A stretch of 64,000 nt of DNA from Trichosporon coremiiforme. Taxonomy: Eukaryota; Basidiomycota; Tremellomycetes; Trichosporonales; Trichosporonaceae. Shown here piece by piece: positions 1-11,115 of the stretch (the first letter of the stretch is position 1; each line of letters begins with the position of its first letter). The DNA is taken from the NCBI GenBank assembly GCA_039545355.1, contig BCJJ01000001.1:494570-558569 (forward strand). The letters run 5' to 3'. The notes beneath the pieces were generated by a model. The model ran no database searches, was not told the DNA's origin, and saw only the letters and a list, made by a program, of their open reading frames with translations. The position numbers and the translations under genes were made by a program.

Positions 1-929
1 AGCTTGGAGAAGAGGGTGTTAAGGCTGGATGTCAGTTATGAAACATGCTTGTACAACTTACCAGTGCACCTTCTGGCGCTCCTCAACATAGGCGTAGAAC
101 TGAGTGACACCCTTGAGGGTGAGCTCATCCATGAGGTTGATCTCGTAAGGCTGGACCATGTTACGGTTCCTAAAGTCCTTGACGTGAACGGGGAAAGTCG
201 CAGAGAAGAGCATCACTTGCCTCTCGCGGGGGCACAGGCGGAGCATCTGCTCAACGACCGGGGTGAACTCTTCGGAGAGAAGCTTGTCGGCCTCGTCCAT
301 GACAAAGATGCCGCACTTGCTGAGGTCGGCGATACCCTTTCCTCCGAGGTCGAGAATACGACCAGGAGTGCCGACAAGAATGTGGACGGGCTCCTGGAGA
401 CGCATGATGTCGTCTCGCAGTGTCGTTCCTCCGGTGGTGACCATCACCTGGAGGCCGGGGATGTGGGCGCCAAGAGTCTTGCAGACCTGTGACGTCTGCA
501 GCGCGAGCTCACGGGTGGGAACGAGAAGGACAGCCTGGATGTGGGGAAGCTTGGGGTCGACGCGGTTGAGCGTGGGGATGATGAAGGAGCCAGTCTTGCC
601 GGTTCCGTTCTTTGCGCGTGCAAGGATATCGCGACCAGTGAGCGCTGTGGGGATCGCCTCTTCTTGGATAGGGGAAGGGCGCTCGAATCCGGCCTCCCAG
701 ATGCCCATCAACAGTTCACGACTCAGGCCCATGTCGTCAAAGGTCATTCCTTGCGTGTTGGTGACATCCTGGGCCGGGTCAGTGACGTTGGACGAGCATG
801 ACTTACCTCAGTCTGAGGACGCATGTCCTTCGGGGGACGCTTGAGACCGGCACGGTAGTCATCCTGCGCTCTGTAACCCAGTCAGCTGCGGTGAGAGCCG
901 TGAAATCCTTACGGTGCGGAGGAAGCCAT
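1..929 (-). CDS. DHH1: DEAD-box RNA helicase Dhh1/Vad1 (DDX6 family), 5' part
   Basis: ATP-dependent RNA helicase of the Dhh1/DDX6 family, which acts in mRNA decapping, translational repression and P-bodies. About 270 residues are present: N-terminus [13 protein letters not shown]-motif ([13 protein letters not shown]), Walker [27 protein letters not shown] box in VMDEADKLL, and SAT in LFSATFP. The second RecA domain lies beyond the left edge. The hand-built model starts at ATG 927-929: exon 1 913-929, exon 2 807-870, exon 3 62-768, exon 4 1-24. The introns (871-912, 769-806, 25-61) are 42, 38 and 37 nt. Exon 4 restores the family sequence CLNTLFSKL across the 25-61 intron, which confirms that splice. 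The family identity is secure; only the 3' end is missing. Confidence 0.95.
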
Positions 930-1895
930 GGTGGGAGGAAGTTGGAGAGTAGGAGGTCGAGTGGAAGGATTGAAGAGAGGTGCTCAAAAGTGTCGTAGTC
1001 TAAATAACTGGAGCGCTTGCAGTTTCTCTAAATGCTGTCGTCGCCTCTGTGTATGTGAATAAACGGGAGTGACGTGTCGAAGATAGAGGGTTGCGCGCCC
1101 GTCGATATCTAGTTGGCGACGTCGAGTGAGAGTTGGATGTGAGAGTATGAGATGTTGTCGTTGGTTGGTGTGGACCAAGATGTAGTGCAGTAGTGGATCA
1201 TTTGCTCATTGTAGCTCCTAGGCTCATGCACCCTGGCCTGGCACTCAACTTGGCTTGCCGACCGTACCAGGCCTACCAGGTGTGCCTATTGCCGTGCCCT
1301 CATGCCTTGAACACGAGCACTCTGTGCCTGACCTACGATCACGACGGAGCTTTACGGGAATACTGGGAGGTGGCGTGTTTTATTTGTCTGGCCCTACCGT
1401 TAGTTCCTTCAGTTGTCACCGCAACTCTGCCTCGGATCGTCCACCTGGTTATCTCGGAACTACGATAACCGCAGTCGCGGGAGCAGGCAGCTGCCGTCGA
1501 TCACTCGGCGATGCGTGGTGATCTGCAACCGTCAACAACGCAACTGCCGCGTCGTAGAATAGCGGTCGGGCCAGTCTGACCCTTGATTGCAGGCGAAAGC
1601 CATTGAGAGATCACAGTGCAGCGTTGCTCAAACTGTCAAGGCACTTTGGATGCACGGCCAAAATCTCATGTGACACACCAGGCGCTGTCCGTTTCACCGT
1701 CACTGCCCGGAAAACCGTCTGCAGCGCCAGACAGCCAGACGAACCGAGCACCATCATCACACCACCACACCTTGTTCCTTCCTCTGTCGGTTACCAACCC
1801 ACTCAATCTAAACAGATCCAAGTGTCCTCGAGATCATTTAAGCACCTTTGTGGCATGTCATGAAAAAAGAAATAGGGACAAAAATTATACACAGT
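930..1895. other. Intergenic: upstream of DHH1, downstream of the CaaX gene
   Basis: No frame here looks coding. The part next to 929 should hold the DHH1 promoter and 5' leader, and the part next to 1895 the 3' end of the next minus-strand gene. I see no tRNA, repeat or other element. Confidence 0.4.
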
Positions 1896-4012
1896 CTACA
1901 TAATGACACAAGCACAACCCTTGACATCGTCGTCGGCTCTCTTCTTCTTGTTCTTCTTGTTCGTGTTGCCGGTCGGCTTTCCTCCAGGATCAGTCATCAT
2001 CATCATCGGCTGCTGAGGAGGAATAGGAGCGGTACGCGGGCGCTCCATCTCTCCAGGAGTGAAGTGATGGTGAACCTGGTTGGCGGGGGGTTGCTGCAAC
2101 GGAGCATTGGGCGATCGACCGTAGCCAGGATCGTAGGGTAGGTGCGCGTAGCCAGTAGGGGCGGATGAAGGCATGTCGGCCGGTGCTGGCGGCTTGGGAG
2201 GCGGAGCGGGCATGGCGCCAAATTCGCTCGTCGCTGCCATGCTTGTCCGCATTGGCGACATCTCGATGGTTTCTCGTTTCGGTTTCGGCTGTTGCTTCTC
2301 CCATCGGATAGGCTGTCCGTTCCGGTCCCACTCGACAGCGAGATCGTCTTCCCCTGTCTCTCCGCTCGTGCTGCTCTGGCTGACCTCCAGCGCACTCGCG
2401 ATAGACTGGTTTCGACCATGTCCAGAGTTGGAGAGTGTCGATATCCCAAGCTTCTTCGCAACCGTTGGGAGAACGACGTCGTCCCAGTCTGCGTCTTTTG
2501 GTGGAGTGAAGGTGGGCTCAGGCGGAACCCAGTGGGCAGCCAAGCCGGGCCGCGACACTGTCGAAGGTGGTGTCGCGACAGCGGCAGTGTTCGAGGAGTT
2601 GACTGTCGGCGAAGGAATAGCAGCAGAAGCAGAGAACGTTTGGGCCTTCGTCCGAGTTCGAGCAATTTTGCCGCCGTTCTTGACGCTGTTCGGTGTCGCA
2701 TCTGAACCGAAGCGCTTGCGCCCGTTGAGCGTTCCTCCGTTCGCAGAGATTCGTCGGTCCCTCGGTGTGTGCTCCCCGGGAGATGGACCGACGGATGATG
2801 ACCGACTCACTTCAGCGGGAGCGCGTTGCTTGTTTGGTGTCCTCGGGGTACGCGGAGTGACAGTGCCGTTGGCTTTCGAGGCACTACTCGCACTGCCTCC
2901 GTTGGCTTGCCGTCTCGTCGAAGTCGTACGAGTTCGTGTTGCCGTACTTCCCTTCGCACCGGCGCCCTGTGGTGTGCGAGTGCCTGGGTTCGGTGACATA
3001 GACAATGTCGGCGATGGTGTCGATGGAGCTGGCTGCGCCTTCCTGAACCGCTCGTTCGCACGGGCCTCCAGTTCGTCCTCGATTTCGGCCAGCGCTGCAT
3101 CGAGATCCACACGAAAGGGTGGGCTCACGTCCGCTAATCTGTCCGTAAGTTCCGGGAGGTCTGGACTCGGAACACGGGCAAGACTCGTAGTGCGGATGCG
3201 CGACTTGAGGATAGGGATATGGCTCGGAGACCCGGCGGTGCCGTTGGCCAGTGGGCCCAGGCGATAAGGTTCAGTCATCGACATATTCGGCAGAGGTGGA
3301 GCGTTGTCGTCGGTCAGTATTTCCGAGTCCAGAGCCGGCGCGGAGTATGCTCTGGGGCGAGTGGGGATCCGAGACCTTGGCTGGCTGGCTCCTTCCACAG
3401 CAGAAGTGTTATTGTTGCTTGGGTGAACCAGGCGATTTCGGGAGCCAGGACGAGAGCCCCTACTTCGGGGGTGAAGGATGGGCACTGAAGGTGTGCTCGC
3501 GGCTTCAGCAGATCGACTGGGGGAAGTTGGTCGACTGCCAGGGCGCGAGCCTGGGCGAGAGGAGGGCGGAGTCTTCTGAGGGAACGGCTGTCGCCGCTGA
3601 TAGCTCGAAGAAGATTGGTTTGAGGAAGAGTGCTGATGTTTACGTGGGCTGGGGTTCCGGTGACCGCCGGTGACTTGCTGGTGTCCTTGGAGCGAAAAGG
3701 TATGGGAGCTCGCGCTGGAAGTCGGCGAGTGGGAAAGATAAGCGACAGCTCCAGCCTTGCTGAAAGAGTCCGCGAAAAGTTCGAGCTGGTCGAGTTCGTC
3801 TAGTTGGTGTTGGCGACGAGCAGCGGCAGCGGATTGGGCGTGACTTCGGGCGTGTGGAAGCACTGGGTCTGGCAGAGGGCAGTGCTCAAACGACGATGCA
3901 GAGCGTGATCGGGCCCTCGACAATGGAGGAAGGTAATGGACTGTGTAGTGTGAGCAACAAAGGTCGACAGAGCCGGAACGCAGGTGAGTGCGATGAGGGG
4001 AAGGCGATCACT
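1896..4012 (-). CDS. Disordered protein with C-terminal CaaX prenylation box (5' exon unresolved)
   Basis: Reads about 675 codons from a TTG at 3923 to the stop at 1896, and the frame stays open back to about 4012. The protein is Ser/Pro/Arg-rich and mostly disordered, with SRPGSR repeats near residues 125-165. A short ordered-looking segment contains DWDDVVLPTVAKKLGI (about residues 482-497). A Gln/Pro-rich region follows, then a polybasic run KKNKKKR and the final residues CACVIM. CVIM fits a CaaX farnesylation box, and the extra Cys before it could be palmitoylated, so plasma or endomembrane anchoring is likely. No in-frame ATG occurs before 3284, so an upstream exon carrying the start is probably missing. 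I do not recognise the family, though the DVVLPTVAKKLG segment looks conserved. Molecular function is unknown. Confidence 0.7.
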
Positions 4013-7010
4013 CAGGAAGCAGTGGAGGGTGATGGGCGAGCGCGACTGAGATGGACCGAGGATGAGCGTGGGTCGTATTGGGACGGGGTCGTTGGATGGG
4101 TTCGTTAAGATACGTCAAAAGGAATGAAGTCAAAATCTGGGTTGTGTGGACATGCGATGATGACGGGTAGATGCGAGAAGATGGACAACAGAGTGAGGAT
4201 AAGAACGATAACACGAGGGAACCGGGGAGGGCGAACGAGCGGCAATAATGAGCAGAGGAAGAGCCAGGTCAGGAAAGAGGGCTTGCGAGGGCTGGGCGAT
4301 GTTGACCGTATTGAAATCAATTCGCCAGAATCCTAATGCCATTATGAAACACGGCCGCCAGGCGCAGGAACAGGTCCGTCCGGTCGTCCCCGCTGTTTTC
4401 GCGAGTGACGACCACGGCATAGCCATCGGACGTAGACAGGGTGACGTTCCCCTCCCCTTTGCCCCCTTCTCAACCCCTATATGTGCGTCTCGAACTTGGC
4501 CGCGCCGTGCATCGGCATGCGCGCCGCCCCACCTGGCTGCCCGCGACCGGTTACGACAGACGCTGGTCGCGCACACCGACCGCAGGTGAACGTGGTCATC
4601 ACCTGTGCGCGAACAGAAGGCGCGGGAGCGGAAACCCAAGCCACCATGCATTCAGTAGTCTGCGCTTTTCGCCCACTGGTCCACTGGACCGGTCATTCAG
4701 GTCCTCAGGTCCTTCTCACTCCTCACTCAGATCCTCACAACAGCCGGGGGCAAGACCTCGCGAACCCACTGGACCCCAGCTCTGTATACGTGAACCCCTC
4801 GGCCGCAGAGCTTGAACTCCCTTGCCTTCGACCCGGTCTCTGTCTTCCTTCTGCCCTCATCAATCTCTCAGCCCTCATTTACTTCTGAACACAGAGTCAG
4901 ACGCCCCCGATCGGTTCAAAAGGAAAGACGAGTGACGCGAGATCCCAAACCTAGGTAGTCACTCTGGTCCACCTGACATCATCCTCCTCGGCATGGACGG
5001 CAGCCGTGGAAAAACGCTTGCACTCACGCATCCTCTGCCACTCAATCTCTGAATCGTTGACCCGATCATAAGATGTGCTAGGTCAAGCGACGCGTTTGAG
5101 GCGAAGGGGGAAGAAAGAGTACGGCCGAGCCAGAAGAAGAGATGAGTGGCCGGATGAGGTTCAGCATTTGAAGTTCGGCACCCAGTCCGGAGAAACTGGT
5201 CCAAGCCGTACCTGGAATTGAAATGGTCCGATCACTGGAATACGAGCACACCCGGTGCAGACGGACAGACGACGCGTTTACAGGATGATTCTTCCTGACG
5301 TCTATCCTCGAACTTTGCGCTGAACTATCCACAGCCCATGGCCACTGCCTGTGCCGTTGCCGCTCCACTGCCTCCCCTGAGACAAGAGTTCGGACATGGG
5401 AGTGACAATAACAACCACTCACCGTCATTAGCTACCAGCACTCCAACTTCCATTCTGGATCGCGCGTGAATTATGACAGGGTGAGACGGGATCCGCCGTG
5501 TTGGAGGGAGATCGGAGATGCGATGGGGGGATTGTGACGACTGTGACGAATGAGAAGGGAAGCGAGACGGACAGGCGACGGATTGGTGAGTAGCGCGTGG
5601 AATCCCGCTGCCAGAGTTGGGCTATGTAGCGTGGCACACCGGTCGCGGTTAAGAAGGGTACAAGTCGATGCGGAGCCAGCGCTCCTAGTTGATCAGTCGG
5701 TATCGGACCAGTCGGAATGCTCTCGCTCTCAGCGAGGTGCGCAGCCGAGAACTGAGACTGAGACCTTAAACTCTAACAGAGTATTGTCGTGACAGCAGAG
5801 GCCGTCCGAAGGACCCGCTGGCCAAGGGGGAGCTGGTATTGGGGAACGTTATGTGAACGGAGAGGGCAGGGGATGCTGTCGGTAAAAGGAGGGACGTCAA
5901 GAGTTGGACTTTGCGAAGACAGCCGCAGAATAGTCGAGGAGAGGTGAGACGGCGGTGTAGGTAGGTTGTTGTTTTGGCAAGGCGACAGAGAACATTCGAT
6001 AGGAGTAAGATTGCTGTGGGGACTGGCGTTACGGCGACTGAGCTCGGAGCAGCCTAGAGCGGAAGGTCTCCTAGCTACAGGAGCATGAATGGTGGCACAG
6101 AAAGAGCATTGATCAGGTGCCTGCGCACATTGCGTGCATCAGGCGTCAGGCGCCCGCGTCCGGTGCAAGGAAACGTATGCAGTAGGCGGTATGGCAGGTA
6201 TCCGACCATCGACTTTGCCAACTGGCGATGCTGGCAAGGGGCTGTTGGCGCACTTGGCTTGCAATAATGGCCCAGGAGGTCCGAGCTCGTGAGGATGACC
6301 TCGAGATCGTTAACCATATGCAGGGTGGCCTGGTCCTACGCGCGACCACAGATGCTAGCAGCGCGACGACACAGGGCTTACAGCTTAGCCGGCATTGTAC
6401 CCCGCGTGTTCCCTGGTAACGCTCGTACGCTCCGTTTTGATATCCTGCTGTCCGACAATCCGGCGACTGTGCGTTACTCCTTCCATTCCACACGCACCGG
6501 TACCAGCACATTGGGCACGACTTGTCACTTGATCGGGGCCTGCAGGTGGCTCAGCCCTGAGTCATGCGTCAGCCGGCCATCGAGCATGGATAGCAGCAAG
6601 GAAGGAAAAAAAAGACTTGCTCGCACGCTGAGTCGAACAGCGGTCAGCCCGGAACGGGGTGCAAAGAACCACAACGGACGGTGATAACCACCTACACTAT
6701 ACGAGCATTGCATTTTCGGGACCGAAGGCGCGCCCAGGTACAGCGGCGGTCGCGCGATGCTGTTTCGCCTCAACAACCTCTGCATATGCAAACGTAAATG
6801 GTGCAAATTGATTGTAAAACAGTCCTGCACTTGTTGCATTGACCCCTCGGTGGTATATCTGGTTCCGACGGGTAACGTGGGCTGAGTGGATGAAGTGGAG
6901 GTCCTAGAACGTACAGGGCGGGTGTATTGACATTGTTGACACGTTACGGGTACTGCCAAAGCTGGTCGTTGTTTTTGATCCAATCTTCTCCAGCAGCACA
7001 CTCAACAGCC
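4013..7010. other. 3 kb gene-poor region between divergent genes
   Basis: It lies between the 5' side of the CaaX gene (-) and the roadblock gene (+), so both promoters should be here. Frames of up to about 170 codons exist (for example 4130-4651 on the minus strand), but they show no family motif, no consistent splice sites and no low-complexity pattern like the neighbouring proteins. The first exon of the CaaX gene may lie in its left part. No tRNA or repeat was recognised. Confidence 0.4.
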
Positions 7011-7502
7011 ATGCCGGCCGACGTCACGGTCCCCAACGGCTCTGTGTCCTCCGCGACCGTGCCCAGCACTCCCATCACCGCTACCAGCGCGCCCGTCGCT
7101 CCGAGTGCTCCGCCGCCAGAAATCGAAGCCACTCTTTCCCGACTCTCGGCTTATCGCAATGTCCGCGGTGTCATGATTCTCACTCGCGCCGGAGGAACAG
7201 GATCAGGGATTATCCAGAGCACTGGATCTGTTTTTGAGGGCGAGAGCGGACGGAAGTACGCAGGCAGCCTGGAAGCCGTTGTCGCCGCTACGGCCGGAGC
7301 GATCAGTGCGGTCGACGAAGGCGTAAGTGTCTACTCGATTCTCAGCAGCTAACTCGAAGGACGAGCTTAAGCTCATGAGGATACGGACGAAGCGTCACGA
7401 GCTCATCATCACACCTGGTATGTAAAGTCCTTTGGGCACAGCCACAGCTAATTGGCAGATGAGAGGTACACACTCGTTGTTCTCCAAGATCCCGGCCAGT
7501 AG
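7011..7502 (+). CDS. Dynein light chain, roadblock/LC7 family
   Basis: Roadblock/LC7-type light chain of the cytoplasmic dynein complex; it dimerises and binds the dynein intermediate chain. Exons are 7011-7322, 7360-7417 and 7459-7502 (introns of 37 and 41 nt, the first with CTAAC just before its acceptor), giving 137 residues. The first about 40 residues are a Pro/Ser/Thr/Ala-rich extension not usual in the roughly 100-residue family. The domain then runs from IEATLSRLSAYRNVRGVMIL through GSGIIQSTG, DELKLMRIRTKRHELIITP and ERYTLVVLQDPG. The start is the first ATG of the long open frame. The dynein heavy chain gene lies 19 kb downstream on the same strand. A different roadblock-fold protein is possible, but the C-terminal signature fits the dynein chain well. 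Confidence 0.9.
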
Positions 7503-8152
7503 AGTTCTCTACGATTACTGCAACCCAACTGAACGCCCAACCCAAGTGTAACATAAATCTCTCTCTATCACTGCATACGCAGTGAACGAGGTACAAACGA
7601 ATACCAAGTCTTCTGTAACGACCCCTAGTTCGCGTTCGAGACAGCCTGTCGCCATGGCTTGCTTGCCGACGTCAACAAGCTCTCCTGTATAATCCTTTTG
7701 CAGAGGCTATCGATCCATAGGGCAGATGGCCATGCAGCGCATAAGAAGACAGAAGGCGTGTCGCATCGCAATCGATGACTTGCAGGTCAAGAGGGTCAGG
7801 AGAGTCTATAGGCTGTGGAGTGATCAGCCCGATTAGCATATCTTGTCTCAATTTAATCGACGTGCATTAGCGGACCTAAGCGGACCTGACCATGCGCCAT
7901 TACACCGTGCCTCAGTAACCCTTAGTCTATCTCGCTGTCCACGCTGATGCTCCTACGACGAGTGTTTCCCGCGTTTCTTCATATCACCTATCCAACTTTC
8001 ACATCGTCTGCACCGCTTTCTCGACGTTCACTGGTCCCCCCTCTTGCCTTGTGTATGCTTTATACCTTGCTTTAATCGATACGTTCTATATGACCGGTCC
8101 GAACTCGACTGCCGCCCCACGCCAATAACAGACCACCGCCTAATACAGCTCG
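7503..8152. other. Intergenic: roadblock 3' end to YND1 promoter
   Basis: About 650 bases with no coding-like frame. The right half is pyrimidine-rich and probably the YND1 promoter and leader. Nothing else was recognised. Confidence 0.4.
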
Positions 8153-10674
8153 ATGGCTCCGCCAGTTCCCGGAAGTTCGACACACTATGCCCTTGTTGTT
8201 GACGCGGGAAGTTCTGGGTCAAGGCTCCAGATATACTCGTGGCGTGATCCGGGATTAGAAAGAAACGAGATCATACAAGAGGTTAGATCTGCCCGTGCTG
8301 CTGGGCTTGGGAATGATGGAAAGCCGTCAAACAAGTGGTGGTGGTGGGATAGTATCCGCGGAAAGGGGAAGGCTTCGCGGGCCGAGATGGAGATGAGGGC
8401 ACTGCGACGACTCGTGAGAGTCGGCAAGGGCATCAAGGGCGAGGATTGGGTCAAGCGCGTCGAGCCAGGTGAGCACCAAGTCGGAGATCGCTTCTAACGT
8501 TGACAGGAATATCGAAGATGGAACCAGAGAACGTTTCCGAGTATTTGACGCCACTGCTGGAACATGCTCTACACCACATTCCTCCCTCTCAACAAAGCAA
8601 GACTCCGATCTACGTGCTCGCGACGGCCGGAATGCGACTCATTCCAGAGGAGAAGCAGGCCGCCATTCTTCGACGAACCTGTGAGACTATCAAGGCGCAA
8701 ACGCCGTTCCTCCTCGACTCTCCCAGAGGCAGCGACCCTTGCGGAGAGAGTGTTCGCATTATTTCTGGAGAAGAAGAGGGTCTCTGGGGCTGGGTTGCCG
8801 TCAATTATCTCATGGACGGATTCGGCCACGCCCCTGAGCGGCAGCACCAGAGCGGCGACGAGGAGCACGACCACCTCCTGCCGCTAGCTCCTCTGGCACT
8901 TCCGCCTCCAGACGGAAGTGATGACTCGGTAGTCACTCCAGTCGACATCAATCACCACTCACCGACTTTTGGCTTCCTCGACATGGGTGGCGCCAGTACA
9001 CAGCTCGCTTTCTCACCGTCCGTGGAGGAGCTCTCGCAGTCCAAATTCCCTGGCGACCAACTGTCAAAGGTGTCGCTCAGGCTCCTGTCTGGTGAGCTGG
9101 TTGAGTGGCCGGTGTTTGCTGCATCTTGGCTGGGATTCGGAACCAACAAGGCTCGTGATCGTTACGAAGACGCCTTGGCGGACGCTTGGAAATCCAAGAT
9201 TGAGGGTCAAGGAGGTGATCGCAGTAGACCAGTGGAGGACCCATGTTTGCCATCCGGACTAGTCGTTGGGAGCGCCGATCCTTCCGAGCGTCCCGACATC
9301 AAGGGATCCGGTTCCTTCACTCAGTGCCTGGCCTCACTGAAGCCGTTACTCGAACACGACAAGCCGTGCCCGGCCGACCACTGTCTGTTCGGCGGCATGG
9401 CTACTCCGCGCATCGATTTTAAGCGACAGGATCAGCGTGGTTTCATTGGCATCTCCGAGTACTGGTACACTGCTCAACAGGTGCTCGGTCTCGGCGGTGT
9501 CTGGGATTGGGGAGAATGGGAGAGGGGAATGTCGGACTTCTGTGCCAAGGATTGGGCTCAAATCGAGGATAAGGTCAGCGAGTGGAAGCACCATTCCGAC
9601 AGTGTCAACCTGGAACGACTGAAGCTACAGTGTTTCAAGGGCGCTTGGATCAGCAATGTTCTGCATGATGGAATCGGCATTCCGCGCATGATTGATCACG
9701 CCGGTAACGCTACGTTGGCAGAAGACGGCGGTGACACGAACTCGGCAGCTCTCGAGCGCGCCCGTGAGAAGGGCCTTATGGACGAGAAGGACAAGCAGCA
9801 CTCTCATTTCCAGTCGATGGATGAGGTCGGCGCGACTGCCATCTCCTGGACGCTCGGCAAGATCGTCATCGAGGCCAGCAAGGCTGTGGGGCAAAATCCT
9901 TACTACAGCACTGGTGGGACGACCTTCCTCGGCCACGACTTGCGCCACGGACTTTGGGTCTACGTGTTGATCGCCATCCTGCTCTTGATCATCGTCTACA
10001 ACGCCTTTTTCCGTAGGAGGCTTAGAAGGAAACGGCCTTCCTTGGCCCGGTCAAAGTCGCTGCCAGTCGTGCTGAGGGGATTCATGCGGCCCGACGCCGA
10101 CGCCTACGAGATGGTGGAGAGCGGAGACACGGGGAAGGAACGCCCGCACCACGGCATATCCTTCACCAAGTGGGGACGCAAGGTGTCAAACGCCATCAGA
10201 GGCAAAGGGAAGGCGGGAATGGGTTTCTCCAGTTTGGGTCATGGGCTTCCGAGCAGCCTGTCTCAACCTCCCAGTCCCAGTGGACAAGGATCATCATCAG
10301 GCGGTTACTTTTACAACAATCGATCTGCGTCTATGATGGACGTGACACGGCCGCCGCCGTCTCCGCCCAAGGGGCCGTCATCGCGCCCACCACGTAGCCA
10401 GTCGTCCGCTCACATTCCGCCGTACGCCAATGCCGGAGGATGGAACGACCCGCCGTCTTCGTTGTTCGCGTCTCCGACAAATACGGCCAACCGGTCACCA
10501 AACTTGGGTGTGGCGAGAGCGGGGGAATACGAGAACAGAGAACTGTGGCAGCCGATACCGCGGAACAGGACATTAGGCGACATCAGCCGGAACTCTTCAC
10601 GGGCCAACTTGTCCGAGTCGATGACGATGAGCATGAGGAGTACGAGTAGAGCGACGAGTCCACGATTTGATTGA
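8153..10674 (+). CDS. YND1: Golgi apyrase, GDA1/CD39 nucleoside phosphatase (Ynd1-like)
   Basis: Membrane apyrase that hydrolyses nucleoside di- and triphosphates in the Golgi lumen, supporting nucleotide-sugar exchange for glycosylation. Exons are 8153-8468 and 8507-10674 (38-nt intron with CTAAC), giving 827 residues. The apyrase conserved regions are visible: VVDAGSSGSRLQIY near residue 16, LATAGMRL at about 143-150, GEEEGLWGWVAVNY at about 193-206, and LDMGGASTQLAF at about 263-274. A hydrophobic stretch (WVYVLIAILLLIIVYNAFF) near residues 585-607 is the single membrane span. It is followed by a basic RRRLRRKR stop-transfer and about 210 Ser/Pro-rich, probably cytosolic residues. There is no N-terminal signal peptide, as in yeast Ynd1. 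The extended tail makes it longer than the yeast protein (about 630 residues). The closest alternative would be another CD39-type apyrase. Confidence 0.93.
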
Positions 10675-11115
10675 GTGATTTGTATTGTAGGCCATTGCAC
10701 GCCTAGGACACTTTCTGGCAGATCATGCATAATGTGAAACGGAACGCGCCGAAACTGAGCGAGGAACGATGACGCGCCGACGCCACGGTCACCGGCTGCC
10801 ATACCTCTGATCAGTCGGTCACCTATATTTCGTCAACACGTCGGCAGATCTCGATGTAACAGGCAAGAAGTTGTGCAAGAGTCTGGAACTGGTTACTGCA
10901 AAGCTGGGCATTCCGGCGGTACCGCATACGATGCAGCATTAGACATGCATGCTTTGGCGTCTGAAAGCGGCTCGCACCACGATATGGGGAATGACGTCGA
11001 AATTTCCAGAAACGGGCCCCCTGATTGATCGGAGTTCTGCGACTAACGCCTGTCCACCCCGCTGTGTGTCTTGATATTCTGATCATTGCTGTGCTTTCGA
11101 CTCCACATCATCACC
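10675..11115. other. Intergenic: YND1 to CYP40
   Basis: 441 bases between two plus-strand genes with no coding-like frame. It should contain the YND1 terminator and the CYP40 promoter; I could not pick out individual sites. Confidence 0.4.

Noticed and set aside
4130..4651. Minus-strand frame of about 170 codons upstream of the CaaX gene
   Set aside because: Cys/Arg/Trp-heavy composition typical of non-coding GC-rich DNA, no family match, and it ends in a stop before any usable donor, so it cannot be the missing first exon as it stands.
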